The notes: generated by a model not told the origin, from the letters alone. Counted from the first letter of the stretch, positions 11,508 to 22,436 are shown. The stretch is 64,000 nucleotides of DNA from Cordylochernes scorpioides (GCA_030710605.1 CP092872.1:3828562-3892561), one strand, 5' to 3'. Numbers and translations are program-made.

Positions 11508-12957
11508 GTGGCATGTTGAGAAACAGCACAAGTGAGGGACTGCCCTGTAGTACGGTGTCGTGAGCCGCTACGGTAACCGTGAACAGGGAACTCTGAAATG
11601 TGGCTGAATAACGGGGCAATGACACTTCCCTTTCCATGGAGTGGACAAGACACCACCACCACCTTAAATTTATCCTTCCCAGAAGTCCTCTTCTACGTGG
11701 GGAGAAGCAGCACAAGTGAGGGACTGCCCTGTAGTACGGTGTCGTGAGCCCCGAGCCGCTACGGTAACCGTGAACAGGGAACTCTGAAATGTGGCTGAAT
11801 AACGGGGCAATGACACTTCCCTTTCCATGGAGTGGACAAGACACCACCACCACCTTAAATTTATCCTTCCCAGAAGTCCTCTTCTACGTGGGGAGAAGCA
11901 GCACAAGTGAGGGACTGCCCTGTAGTACGGTGTCGTGAGCCGCTACGGTAACCGTGAACAGGGAACTCTGAAATGTGGCTGAATAACGGGGCAATGACAC
12001 TTCCCTTTCCATGGAGTGGACAAGACACCACCACCACCTTAAATTTATCCTTCCCAGAAGTCCTCTTCTACGTGGGGAGAAGCAGCACAAGTGAGGGACT
12101 GCCCTGTAGTACGGTGTCGTGAGCCCCGAGCCGCTACGGTAACCGTGAACAGGGAACTCTGAAATGTGGCTGAATAACGGGGCAATGACACTTCCCTTTC
12201 CATGGAGTGGACAAGACACCACCACCACCTTAAATTTATCCTTCCCAGAAGTCCTCTTCTACGTGGGGAGAAGCAGCACAAGTGAGGGACTGCCCTGTAG
12301 TATGGTGTCGTGAGCCGCTACGGTAACCGTGAACAGGGAACTCTGAAATGTGGCTGAATAACGGGGCAATGACACTTCCCATTCCATGGAGTGAACAAGA
12401 CACTACCACCACCTTAAATTTATCCTTCCCAGAAGTCCTCTTATACGTGGGGAGAAGCAGCACAAGTAAGGGACTGCCCTGTAGTATGGTGTCGTGAGCC
12501 GCTACGGTAACCATAAACAGGGAACTCTGAATTGTGGCTGACTAACAGGGCAATGGCACCTCCCCATTCCATGGAGTGAACAAGACACCACCACCACCTT
12601 AAATTTATCCTTCCCAGAAGTCCTCTTATACGTGGGGAGAAGCAGTACAAGTAAGGGACTGCCCTGTAGTACGGTGTCGTGAGTTGCTACGGTAACCGTG
12701 AACAGGGAACTCTTAATTGTGGCTGACTAACGGGGCAATGGCACTTCCATTTCCATGGAGTGGACAAGACACCACCACCACCTTAAATTTATCCTTCCCA
12801 GAAGTCCTCTTCTACGTGGGGAGAAACAGCACAAGTAAGGGACTGCCCTGTAGTACGGTGTCGTGAGCCGCTACGGTAACCGTGAACAGGGAAATGTGGC
12901 TGACTAACGGGGCAATGGCACTTCCCTTTCTATGGAGTGGACAGGACACTACCACCA
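11508..12957. repeat. 184/191-bp satellite, about 8 units
   Basis: Units begin near agaagtcctcttctacgtgg. In the first half two variants alternate, differing by a 7-bp insertion (ccccgag) after tgtcgtgag, giving a 375-bp dimer. Since 375 is divisible by 3, minus-strand ORFs of up to 124 codons recur; they are by-products. Units near 12400-12957 are more diverged and lack the insertion. Confidence 0.93.
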
Positions 12958-13482
12958 ATAGAAGTGTAAACAACTAAGGTTTTAACGGAGAATTAAAATA
13001 ATCGCTCAACAAATAAGAAAGATGTAGGAGGGAATAAGCACACGATGATCAAGGAAGCATGAGGGTGATTAAATAATAGAAATTTTAATTCCATAGCGAG
13101 GTATTAATGTGTCAACATGGGGTGAAGTGAGGAATTAAATGGAGGAAATTAAGTGTGAACTTGTCATTGTCCCGATATCAACTCTTGACATCTCTGTCAT
13201 TGTTGTCAGGACACGATGGTTGTTGGTGAACCCTTCAACGTCTTGGAGATTTAAAAGAACATTTAGTGCGTCATACATATATGTTATAAAAAGATTTTCT
13301 AATATTTTCTGAATATCTTGTAGATTATGCTATGATAAGGCAGTCGTGGTTAAAATCTTGAAAATATAAATATAAAAATGTTTTTGATCAGTAATTGCTT
13401 TAATTGAGATAAAGGAATATATAAAAAACATAATTTGATAAAAGTAATGCCTGGCTTAAGGCGTAAGAATTAAAAAAAGAAA
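12958..13482. other. AT-rich spacer, no gene seen
   Basis: No coding ORF, RNA gene or recognised repeat. Confidence 0.5.
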
Positions 13483-13585
13483 AAAAACCTATTTACATAA
13501 TGTACAAAAGGTTTGAGCCGGCCATCGGGAAACAACAACACTCGGTTTTATATAGGGAAAGTCCTGACATCTGGTGGTAGATATA
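13483..13585 (+). repeat. Interspersed repeat shared with 28680-28806
   Basis: Contains gagccggcca, gggaaacaacaacactcg and gacatctggtggtaga. The same string occurs reversed at 28680-28806 (accaccagatgtcgcc, gttgtttcccgttggccggc). Identity unknown; the ends are not resolved. Confidence 0.6.
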
Positions 13586-13972
13586 AACAGAATATTTGAA
13601 TCTATGAAATATAATTTTAAATAAAATAATATTTTTATATAACATATAATGTATATGTGGTATATATTGTTGCATCATGTGGGTGTTGCATCATGTGCAT
13701 ATGCAGGTTATCCTTTTAGCTCATAGATGGGGTACCACTAACACCTGACTGCAGTCATAGGCTTCGTGGTCAGGCGTAAATGGATAACACAAAGAACGAG
13801 GCAGGTTGGATGTCCTCTAGTGTTTAGCCACCGAGTCGTTTTTCTTATCTGTAGATAACATTCCAAGAACCCCTCGCACATGTGGTCACCCCCTAGTCAA
13901 GTCCAGCGATGGTTGACAGGTGTCCTATGGAGCTTCCTGGCTTGTAGAGTTACTTGACAATATAGCTAAAAT

Positions 13973-14270
13973 ACGACGTTTGACAATTTTACCGCAAATG
14001 TTTCTTTTGAACGAAAAATCGAAATTTATTTTAAGGAGAAATAACGACTATTTCTATCCTTAGGAATGAAGTATGAAAGGATGAATTGTGAAGAGTGATG
14101 ATGAACGGAAAAATCCCTGGACACTTTATTTTTCCGTTCATCATTACTCGTCACAATTGATCCTTTCATACTTCATCTCTAAGGATAGAAATAATCGTTA
14201 TTTCTCTTTAAAATAAATTCAATTTTTCTTTCAAAAGAAACATTTGCGGTATAATTGTCAAATATCGTTC
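13973..14270. mobile_element. Foldback element, two inverted arms around a truncated tRNA-like core
   Basis: Two arms of roughly 140 bp are near-perfect inverted copies: acgtttgacaattttaccgc on the left mirrors gcggtataattgtcaaatat on the right. The centre is aatccctggacacttt. The arms match the sequence flanking the tRNA-like region at 46082-46155, where ccctggac is the 3' acceptor strand. This copy therefore looks like two bodies of that element head to head with the tRNA part lost. Confidence 0.75.
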
Positions 14271-15842
14271 TACAATCATAAGCCGCATTATATTGTATTA
14301 TATCTAAAATACGCAAAATAATTATTTAAAAAGATAATAGTGCTTTTGCTGGTTAGTAATGGTCGAGAACATGTATCATACTAAATAATTATGTTTATAA
14401 AATATATCAAAAACGGCTGTTTATTGCTAAAATCTATGATATCATGATTCTATTGGAATGTAGGACAGATTCGATCAAACTGGACTATGCCAGACAATGG
14501 CTGACATAGCTATTTTAGACTAGGATTCCTTCCAGTACAGTAAGTTCTCACTCTTCACATCTGCATCAAGAAATCAAAAAATAGTACGATAAAATTTCCA
14601 ATTTGATGGAAATAAAAACGATTTTAATCTCTTAATTTCATAGTTTTTATCTATAGCACCACTTGGTATACAAACCTTAGAAAAAATAAAAATATTTAGT
14701 TTTATAAAATATTTAAAAATATTATGCATGTATGTGAATATATAATAGCTACCTGGAAATTATTTGAAAAAGAAAGAATAAATTGAGGTATTCTTTTAAT
14801 AATAATTAATTAAACATGTATATTTTTGGCACTGATTAGTAGTAATTTAACATGAATGATCGCTATATTTTAAATGCGCAAAAAAAGAAATAAAAAATAA
14901 AAACAAATATATAATTTAAATTTAAAATGTTAAGTATATTATTAATATAATTTTATCGAAGAAAACATATTTAAACTTAATAAAAAATAAACATAATTTA
15001 AAATTTCTTATTACTATATTTGAAAACTATATATTGACCAAAATATTTTATTATTTTTACATGAATAGATACGTGTAAAAGTTAAATATGTTAATATTTT
15101 AAATTATTTATTCAAACCAAACGCACCTTTTATTTATAGAACCTCTCTTAATAAATCTCTATCGAAACTGGCATTTTTAAACTTGATAAAAAATGAACAT
15201 ACTTTTGAATTTCTTATCAAGTTAAATACTATATATAAACCAAAATATTTCAGTATAAATAGATGCATTATTAAAGTTAAATTATCACATTTTTCTTATT
15301 CGAAAACACAACACAGATATTGAATATTCATTTAAAATAAATTTAAATAATATAAGCCTTGGTAATTTAGCTTTTCGTTTGTAATAAATTAAGAGAAATC
15401 CATTTCGAAAGGTTTTTTTTTCACAAATGCTTTTTTATTGTTCTGTATTTTTTTAACCTTAAATTATCATTAATTTTCTTCAACAAATTTAGTCAACAAA
15501 TTAACTATTAAAAGGGTTGATGTAAAAACTATTTTTGAGCCATTTTATTTTAATTATGCTAATAACATCTCCATTAGTTATATCTCGGTTATTATAAAGT
15601 TATTTTTAATTTGATATTTTCTCAAATTTATCAATTGGGAACCTTTTTTTTTCTGGAATCCATTTTAATGAATTATTCAGAACCTTGTTTTAAAAGATAC
15701 AGTGTCAAACAACTTTATTTAAAAAAATATATTTTTATAAATATGTGAAACCTTTAAGTGAAGTTTTAAAATTTTTAGTTTTTATATTGAATCTATATTT
15801 GAGTATAGTTTTTAAAGATAATTTTAAAAGTATAACGCGTAC

Positions 15843-15847
<5 letters not shown>
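14271..15847. other. AT-rich region, no gene seen
   Basis: About 1.6 kb of very AT-rich DNA with no credible ORF, RNA gene or repeat family that I can recognise. Confidence 0.55.
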
Positions 15848-15891
<44 letters not shown>

Positions 15892-15961
15892 AAGCAATGG
15901 TCGCCTCCAAATGGTTTTCCTCCCGGCAAATTTTCCATCTATATATATATATATATATATA
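15848..15961. repeat. (TA)n microsatellites flanking a retrozyme 3' tail fragment
   Basis: A (ta)n run at 15848-15888 and another near 15942-15961 flank a short segment ending tcctcccggc and ttttccatctata. That segment matches the 3' end of the hammerhead-bearing dimer at 59987-60450, so this is a heavily 5'-truncated copy whose end abuts (ta)n. Confidence 0.7.
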
Positions 15962-16084
15962 ATTTTAGCTTAATATATAAAACCTTATCTTAATACAATC
16001 ATTTATTCTCGTGATTCCCTTGATGATGAGTAAACAGTGAGTTACCGAAAATTCAGTGATTTAATAATTCAGGAACGGTAGCTA

Positions 16085-16282
16085 CACTCATGGAAAAAAG
16101 AAGTAGAAAGTCTTTGATATCGTCGGTCTTCTGTTTTTTTAAGGAGACATAGACAATTTTGTACACATTTGGTTATATCGTGTGTCTTTAATAAAGGTCA
16201 CTGTAATATCTTTCAGAGTTATTGTCTTAATCCCAATATAAATGCTGAAAGATACAACTTCCTTAAGTGTTGTCCATGAGTG
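16085..16282. mobile_element. Tc1-type MITE with one 118-bp unit, copy 1
   Basis: A 198-bp element with short inverted ends (cactcatgga and tccatgagtg) bounded by TA on both sides, the usual Tc1/mariner target. Inside are tttgatatcgtcggtc, then gacaattttgtacacatttgg, then a single reversed 118-bp satellite unit. A similar 192-bp copy is at 63456-63647. Both link the 118-bp satellite to a Tc1-like element end. Confidence 0.82.
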
Positions 16283-17177
16283 TATACACAGCGTTGTAAA
16301 GTCTACTATAATTAACCCCACAGATAAAGGAACACAAGACTGTAGTAAACTTTGTCGTCTCCACCCCATCACCTAGCTGTCCACCCCAATCAAAACTCTC
16401 CACTTCTCAGAGAATTTCTTTGAGTGTGAAAGCTTGTAAAAAATAGGAACTTAACCTTTATTATTAAATTGTTTATTTTTTCTTTGTCGTCTGTTTTGCA
16501 CAAGTTGAATCTGGTTAGAACGATGTATGTAAATAAGATGATTGTTGCCTTAAATACGAGGTAATTAACTCTCTCTATATCTAAAAATGTTTAAAGTTAA
16601 ATTTTATAAATCTGAGAGTTGTCTTCAAATGCAATCCAACAGAATTACGTCCCAGGTTTATGACACTATATGAGATAACCGTCCATTACCTAACAACACG
16701 CGAGATATTTGGTGAAATGAACCACGTCATATAACCTAATAGGCGCTATAACCCTCGGTTTATGGCCCTGTCACATATCCCAACCTTGTATACCCCATTT
16801 GCCATGTTATATCTACACTTGATTTCCTCATTGCTGGATTCACATCCTTAAACTTGGTATATTTCTCTTATTTTTTATATTCTCAAGTAGCTTTCCTTTT
16901 AGCAACACGACACCTACTTAATTTTACATATAGTAATTATAAGGCAATAACGCGGCCCATTTAGTATAGTTTTAAATGAATAATTCTCTAATATCTTGCA
17001 TAGTTTCATTCTAAAATATTCCTTAAAACTTTCTTCAATCTGTAAATTGTTTTTCTTGAAAAAAACACAATACAATTTGATTTAATTTAACTAAATTTGC
17101 ATACCAACCCTTTGTACATATTTCAATTGTGTTGTTATTTGTGTTTCTCTTTTCATCTAACTAACTTTCATACCAAT
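16283..17177. other. AT-rich spacer, no gene seen
   Basis: No gene recognised. The last five bases (ccaat) form the left target duplication of the Bel/Pao element. Confidence 0.5.
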
Positions 17178-17531
17178 TGTTGGAGCTTGGTTCCTGACAA
17201 TGTTAGCCAGGACTTCCTTTCGCTCCTTCAGCCTCTAGTCTGGTCTCAGGTGATGACGATATGTGGCAGAGCTTATTGATGACTGTACTTTATGAGACCA
17301 GACCGGCGGATTGACTACCGAGATGTTGTCCCTTCGCAAGAATGCGATGTAGCAAGCTGTTTGAATAGAGGAAGGACGCCTCACTCGTTTTAGCTAACTG
17401 ACTCACTTTATTGAATCTTTCACTCATTTTATATACATATATATTTACATAATTAAAAGAAAGAAAGAAAAATTTACATGATTATAAATCAATGTAGCCT
17501 AGCAAGTTATTTACATAACTAGGCGCAAACA
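17178..17531 (-). repeat. Bel/Pao 3' LTR
   Basis: 354 bp, tgttggagcttgg to aggcgcaaaca, matching 19931-20284. Differences seen are a/g near 17371, g/t near 17389 and g/a near 17525. The last codons of the long ORF read into it. Confidence 0.94.
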
Positions 17532-18853
17532 TACTCCCCCCCACCGCTGAACTTCAGTTCAGATCTCGAGGCGTAAAGGGAAGAGGGGCCAGCTTGGTGA
17601 TTGGTCTCCTGAAAACTCCTCCGGCTGTCCAAGTTAGTTTTGTGCAAGATATTCTCACTAGACATTCCTCTTAGTGGAATTATTGGAGATTTAGAGGTAG
17701 GAATGGAGCTGTTTTGATGAGCTGCCTGCGGTGAATTCCTGTTGACTTCTGAAATAATGGAGGGATGACCTAGATGCGGTGATATTTTTGCTTCGCTGTT
17801 AGCTCTGGACATGCTATTTTCAATAGGCATTAATCTCTGAGAAGTTTGGCTTGAATAGGAGTTAGGAAAAAGTGAAGTATGTGCATGATTGGCTTTCCTG
17901 AATAGTAGTTTCACACTGTATCTTCCCTGGCAGTTTCTGGAATAGGTTTTCATGTAATAAGTTTCATTATCTTCTTCCTTTGTTTTCTGGTCTTGTAATG
18001 ACGGCACTGACTCCACTTCCCAGAAATTCCTCACCAGACCATCTAATTCTGATGTTGTTTGAACCGCAAAGCTGCACGGTCCACCTTTATAGTTCGACGA
18101 GAGAGAGCCGTCTACTTTGCCCATTAGAATCCAACCGAGCTTTGATTTCATTGCTATAGGCTGGTTCTTTCCCAGCATTTTTTTCTCTCCATGCATCAAA
18201 TATGCATACATATCTGCACCTAGAATAATGTCGATAGGTGCCGAAATATGAAACAGAGGGTCTGCCAACTCAAGCCCTCTCTGCATGATCCAGGTCGGTT
18301 CTGCCAATTTGAAGTTTGGAATTTCAGTTGTTAAGACTTCCATTACTAGAGCATTTGTTTGGTACTTTTCGGATCTAAAAATTGATTTAAATGTCAAGTC
18401 AACAAATGTAGATGACCCCTGGACTGGATTATTTCCAATACCCCTAAGTGAACGTCGTGATGTTTCTCCTTTGAGCCCAAGTTTCTCACAAATTTCTTTT
18501 GTGATCAAACTAACTTGTGATCCACTATCTAAAAGTGCTCGGCAGATCTGCTGTGTACCGTTTTCACCTTCCAAAATTATTTGAGCAGTCGCAAGGAGTA
18601 CTTGATTAATGGTATCACTTCCTTGTTCAATACTCGTGTTGTTGATTTCACTTACAGGTGTAAAGATCTGTGGCTTCGCACCCTTCTGAGTATTAGTTAC
18701 CCCTGTGTAAAGCTTATGGAGCAATGTATGGTGCCTTTTGTCGCACTTCTTGCAAGGTCCTTGGTAACAATTTTTTCTTGCATGACCTTTTTTTAGACAA
18801 TTGTAGCACATTTTGTTTTGCTTGACAAATTCCCATTTTTGTTCGATAGGCAT
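17519..18853 (-). CDS. Bel/Pao zinc-knuckle, aspartic protease and truncated pol
   Basis: 444 codons from an ATG that is probably internal to the original Gag-Pol frame. Residues 16-29 form a CCHC knuckle (CYNCLKKGHARKNC), followed by a second Cys-His cluster at 34-42. The retropepsin-type active site is ALLDSGSQVSLIT with Asp109. ADPLFHISAPIDIILGAD and GWILMGKV are stretches I know from Bel/Pao proteins after the protease. GRYSVKLLFRK near residue 307 looks like the start of pol; after it the sequence is low in similarity and ends KFSGGGEYVCA, which resembles the far C-terminal end of Pao polyproteins. I infer an in-frame deletion of RT, RNase H and integrase. The product could bind RNA and cleave Gag but not copy or integrate DNA. 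Confidence 0.85.
   Translation of the reverse strand: MPIEQKWEFVKQNKMCYNCLKKGHARKNCYQGPCKKCDKRHHTLLHKLYTGVTNTQKGAKPQIFTPVSEINNTSIEQGSDTINQVLLATAQIILEGENGTQQICRALLDSGSQVSLITKEICEKLGLKGETSRRSLRGIGNNPVQGSSTFVDLTFKSIFRSEKYQTNALVMEVLTTEIPNFKLAEPTWIMQRGLELADPLFHISAPIDIILGADMYAYLMHGEKKMLGKNQPIAMKSKLGWILMGKVDGSLSSNYKGGPCSFAVQTTSELDGLVRNFWEVESVPSLQDQKTKEEDNETYYMKTYSRNCQGRYSVKLLFRKANHAHTSLFPNSYSSQTSQRLMPIENSMSRANSEAKISPHLGHPSIISEVNRNSPQAAHQNSSIPTSKSPIIPLRGMSSENILHKTNLDSRRSFQETNHQAGPSSLYASRSELKFSGGGEYVCA
17532..17546 (-). other. Polypurine tract of Bel/Pao element
   Basis: On the minus strand, a purine-rich run (ggtggggggga, then gta) ends next to the 3' LTR, as expected for the plus-strand DNA primer. 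Confidence 0.7.
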
Positions 18854-19238
18854 TGTACTAAATGTAGTACAGTTGTAGATTCTATGACCTGCTTTGCATG
18901 CTATACATATTTGAGCATTGGTATTAATCCCAATGTGTACATTTGCATAGTCCTTTTGAACTTCATTTTCCTTTCTTTGATATTCCCTTGATCCCTGTGG
19001 CAGACTTCTAGCTTGTCTTTCAAGAAATAAAATGAAGTTTTCATAGGATGTGGAAATGATCTCTCATCCTGGGTCAACTCCCACTGTCGTTTCATATCCT
19101 CATCGATTCTGTTCCTCAAGAACTGTACGAATATTACGTCTACCAACTAATTTCTTTGCAATCCGAGGGATCCTAGATTGCGTACAGACTCGTTACATGT
19201 GTCCAAGAGTTCCCTTAGGGCCTTTGCTGATGGATTCT
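18854..19238 (-). pseudogene. Bel/Pao gag, middle part with frameshifts
   Basis: Gag coding sequence continues between the two larger ORFs but changes frame at least twice. An 81-codon piece (18901-19146) includes FLRNRIDEDMKRQWEL, typical of the capsid-like Gag region of Bel elements, and a C-A-C-K-GH zinc motif precedes the 444-codon ORF. The three pieces lie in three different frames, so intact Gag cannot be made unless these are sequence errors. Confidence 0.72.
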
Positions 19239-19856
19239 TCATTTGCTTGATCTTGAAGATTTATTCAGTTGCGCATAAGCCAACTCTCTTTGGTTGTCGT
19301 ATCTGGATACTAGAGTATCCCATGCTTGCTTGTAGCTCTCTGATGATATTGGGAACCCACGTATCAGTCTGGCTGCTTCTCCCTTCACTGCGGAGCCCAA
19401 ATATTGCAGCTTTAGTAGATCATTTAACCCTGGATTTTGATCTATGGCTATTCCGAATACCTCCTTGAAATTGAACCAAGAGTTCGCATCTCCATAGAAG
19501 TGAGGCAACTCGAACTTTGGCAATTTCGCTGTTTCGAGGCCTTTTGCTTGTTTGGTATCAGCTGTACTTTGTATTCCTTCTAATGCACGTCTAAGCTTTA
19601 TTTCCAGTTTTTCTATTTTATCTTGAATTGTTTCATAACTTTCGAGTTCCTTCTCTTCATCTACTTCCTCCTGTTCAAATAACTCGTCAAATAAGATCTT
19701 TGTTTCCGTTTTTATTTCTGATACACCTTCATCTATCAGCTTTAATTTATGGAGATCTCCTCCCGATATGTCTTCATCTACGGATGCCAGGTATCTATCC
19801 ATTCGTCTTATCTGGGAACGGATCTTGACCTTTAGGCTTTTGATTGCTTTAGACAT
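19239..19856 (-). pseudogene. Bel/Pao gag, N-terminal part
   Basis: 205 codons from a good ATG just inside the 5' LTR and primer site. The first 90 residues are charged and probably coiled-coil (SLKVKIRSQIRRMDRYL; many E and K). Residues from about 112 (LPKFELPHFYGDANSWFNF) match the conserved capsid-region motif of Bel/Pao Gag. The frame breaks after AYAQLNK at the 3' end. Gag would form the particle core. Confidence 0.82.
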
Positions 19857-19906
19857 ATTTTCAGTTTTGAAGGTTCCTTCTCAGTAGAATCACGGTCTTT
19901 TTCTTG

Positions 19907-19928
19907 GAATCCGGCTCGATAAGGACCA
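19907..19928 (-). other. Primer-binding site of Bel/Pao element (tRNA-Tyr-like)
   Basis: Two bases inside the 5' LTR, the plus strand reads gaatccggctcgataaggac then ca. This matches the 3' end of animal tRNA-Tyr as I remember it (AATCCGGCTCGAAGGACCA) apart from a two-base insertion. A tRNA-Tyr primer is the likely reading. Confidence 0.65.
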
Positions 19929-19930
19929 TA

Positions 19931-20284
19931 TGTTGGAGCTTGGTTCCTGACAATGTTAGCCAGGACTTCCTTTCGCTCCTTCAGCCTCTAGTCTGGTCTC
20001 AGGTGATGACGATATGTGGCAGAGCTTATTGATGACTGTACTTTATGAGACCAGACCGGCGGATTGACTACCGAGATGTTGTCCCTTCGCAAGAATGCGA
20101 TGTAGCAAGCTGTTTGAATAGGGGAAGGACGCCTCACTCTTTTTAGCTAACTGACTCACTTTATTGAATCTTTCACTCATTTTATATACATATATATTTA
20201 CATAATTAAAAGAAAGAAAGAAAAATTTACATGATTATAAATCAATGTAGCCTAGCAAGTTATTTACATAACTAGGCACAAACA
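19931..20284 (-). repeat. Bel/Pao 5' LTR
   Basis: 354 bp, about 99% identical to 17178-17531, followed by the right target duplication ccaat at 20285-20289. For this minus-strand element it would hold the promoter. Confidence 0.94.
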
Positions 20285-20460
20285 CCAATTCTTGTACATA
20301 TTTCAAATGATCTTTCATTCTATTGTTTCAATGTTTAGTTTACCTTTTAAGTGCAAGTGTCCCTAAGGGGACATAGTACTTTGAGTCGAAATAAAAATAA
20401 ATAAATTTAGATAAGAAATAAGACCAAAAAATGAAAGTTGCTTTTAATTATAAAACAAAC

Positions 20461-20540
20461 TTTCTACTGTCATAAAAAATAGTGGGAGGGCATGGCTCAT
20501 CAGTGGTGAATCCTACCAGTGGTTTCGCCAATTCTCGCTA
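20461..20540 (-). repeat. Interspersed repeat Y, short copy
   Basis: Core tgggagggcatggctcatca, then gtggtgaatcctaccagtgg and tttcgccaatt. Other copies are at 21945, 23760, 32078, 33001 and 48100. Confidence 0.7.
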
Positions 20541-21110
20541 AAAATTAATATTTCCAAATACAGATGACGCGCTAATGTATCCTTTTAAACTTTATCCTTA
20601 ATATTCAGTCGAGTATATCTTATACCGTAAAGATGAAGTTACCTGGCTGGCATTCATAGTTCTTCAAATTAAAGATACCTAGGTCAATAAATCTTTGTAT
20701 TATCTAAGTAAAAAGATTTACTGGCCGAAGTGTTATGTTCTACCTAATATTCAATAAACTTAGGTAGTGTAGTTTCTATTAAAAGATATTGTATGTTATA
20801 TATTTGTATAATATTATTACAGAATTATCATAAGAACTAAAAACATCTCACGCTATATATTGATTACATCACACAACAAGTCCTTGGGGTCAAAACCATA
20901 TATACATATTATACATTACACGAAGAATCTTCAATTTTAAGAACTTGTACATCTTTATCTCCATTCTATATAAATGCTTACACGATTAAATACGGAAGAC
21001 AATACAAGCTATCAATACTCGGTTACGTTTGTTTATCTTTAATTCCGCCAATTCCCGCGCTGATATCTCATCATTCATTGTAATTATCGATATAGAACAA
21101 GATGTCTCTT
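20541..21110. other. AT-rich spacer, no gene seen
   Basis: Contains a short stretch near 20640-20720 with ggctggcattcatagttctt and tttactggccgaag that resembles 61610-61760. No ORF or RNA gene. Confidence 0.5.
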
Positions 21111-21455
21111 CTTCTTTCTTATCTCCACTCAATCATATTAAGGTATCAAGCTTGTAAAGCTTGAGATCATGTCTGGGTGAAGTAGAATGCGTCTGCCTTT
21201 GTCATTAAGACTGGGAGCACTACTCAGTGGCAGGCCGACTTAGCTCCAAAAGAAATGGCCGCCTCTGACATGAGGAACAGACGCCATGTGCAGCTGCTCC
21301 TAACATGGAGTACAAACGCTGCTCATCCTGTATCCCTGGAGCCCTTACAGGGTACAATCAGCCGGGCCAGCTGAGCCCAGGTTTTTTTAGCGAGCTTGTT
21401 ACTGCTCCCCCTCCTCCTTTTTCATCCGGGCTTGGGACCGGCAAAGGCGGAGTTA
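21111..21455 (-). mobile_element. LINE-3'-like interspersed element L, copy 1
   Basis: Read on the minus strand, it starts at aactccgcctttgccggtcc (after a preceding t) and ends in a tgattgagtggagataagaa tail. Copies at 30701-31049 (minus) and 57647-58015 (plus) begin at nearly the same base. The fixed 5' end suggests a defined short element (SINE-like) rather than random LINE truncation. The ggtcccaagcccgga word recalls a motif common near LINE 3' ends in many animals (memory only). Confidence 0.7.
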
Positions 21456-21656
21456 CAAAATGTCTTCATAGCTCGATGTAGAAATTTGCATCTAAATGGT
21501 AAGTATGTAAACATGACGGCTACACTCTTCACCATTTCGGAGGAATTATCATGACAGACACACACAGGAAATTTACAATTTTATCTATAAAAAAAGATTA
21601 CCTATCAATCAAAATAAAGGCTCAGGCAAAGCGCCATATATTAACAATTTCCGCAA

Positions 21657-21800
21657 ACTAAAGTACTCGGGTCGGTAACAAAGCCACAACACCACCTTTG
21701 GTAAACTGAGAACGCTATATGAAGACTATGGTTTCAGCTATTGCCCTCGTCAGTCTAGAACGGAGCATGTTTTCATGGAATCCACAAGCGATTAAATAAC
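21657..21800 (-). mobile_element. Decayed copy of the hammerhead-bearing (retrozyme-like) unit
   Basis: The reverse complement matches about 60170-60325: a conserved ccatgaaaac-type flank, the hammerhead region, then gttctcagtttacc and ggtgttgtggctttgttacc. Conserved core elements remain but pairing is damaged. Confidence 0.72.
21722..21759 (-). pseudogene. Decayed hammerhead ribozyme
   Basis: On the minus strand: ctaga, CTGACGA, stem II region gggcaatagct, GAAA, then ccatagtc. Compared with the intact copy at 60236-60279, stem II has lost a GC pair and stem III has a mismatch. Stem I is weak. Self-cleavage is unlikely. Confidence 0.65.
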
Positions 21801-21944
21801 ATCTTCAGAATTTGTCAAAGAGGAATTTGCTTAAGAGGACCAATATCCCGAAACCATATTCTCCAAATTGGCGAATCTATATTTTTCAAAGCTGGTTTTG
21901 CGACTTTGTCACCGAACAAAGTACCATAACAGCGGTATGGTAGA

Positions 21945-22050
21945 TTAAACTGGCGAAACCGCTGGGAGGGTTCACCACTGATGAGCCAGGCCCTCCCATT
22001 AATTTTTCCATTGCAGTAAGGGCAATATATATTGTTTAATTAAAAAAAAA
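21945..22050 (+). repeat. Interspersed repeat Y, copy
   Basis: Contains ctggcgaaaccgctgggagg, gttcaccactgatgagcc and aggccctcccattaatt in this order. A related stretch with agatggcgcgctagtgc follows at about 22090. Confidence 0.72.
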
Positions 22051-22136
22051 AGAATCTTACGCGTCTAAAATAGTTTCAAATTTTCATAACAGATGGCGCG
22101 CTAGTGCATCATAATATAAAAGTACCATTTGTTTGC

Positions 22137-22200
22137 TGAGACGGCCAATAGATGGCACTCAGTTGTAGCGTCTATTTTGACGTAGAAGTTCATGTTTGTA
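22137..22200 (+). repeat. Fragment related to the retrozyme-like unit
   Basis: The word gacggccaatagatggc followed by gcgtctattttgacg matches the 60030-60075 part of the hammerhead-bearing dimer. Confidence 0.5.
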
Positions 22201-22285
22201 GATCAAGATTCTCTAGGCAGATTTACCATTTAGAAATATACAGTAAAGACACAAGCACATAGATTATAATGGTCAATATATGTTT

Positions 22286-22326
22286 ACTAGCCGAATGACC
22301 CGGGCAACGCCCGGGTTTTACCCGAT
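22286..22326 (+). repeat. Short interspersed motif (actag...cccgggcaacgcccggg), copy 2
   Basis: actagccgaatga followed by the cccgggcaacgcccggg palindrome and ttttacccga. See 6629. Confidence 0.6.
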
Positions 22327-22436
22327 TAAATGCTTTTATTTAAATACTATTCGTTACAATTATAAATTGGCGCCGTGGATGTCATTCTTGTATAATATAT
22401 AAATGAGTTTTAAAAATTGTAAAAAAAAAAAAAAAA

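Larger units (their letters stand above)
17178..20284 (-). mobile_element. Bel/Pao LTR retrotransposon, internally deleted (non-autonomous)
   Basis: A complete insertion on the minus strand: two 354-bp LTRs with TG...CA ends, a 5-bp target duplication CCAAT (17173-17177 and 20285-20289), a primer-binding site, broken gag, zinc knuckles, protease and the start of pol. Reverse transcriptase, RNase H and integrase are missing. The total is 3.1 kb, whereas Bel/Pao elements are usually 5-7 kb or more. LTRs differ at about 3 positions (about 99% identical), so insertion was fairly recent and needed enzymes in trans. Confidence 0.93.

Noticed and set aside
11479..12650. ORFs up to 124 codons on the minus strand
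   Set aside because: They follow the 375-bp dimer of a satellite and have no recognisable domain.
15735..15993. ORFs with Tyr-Ile repeats
   Set aside because: Translation of a (ta)n microsatellite.
21945..22050. Type II hammerhead in repeat Y
   Set aside because: CTGATGA and GAAA flank only 19 bases, leaving no room for both stems I and III; kept only as a structural curiosity.
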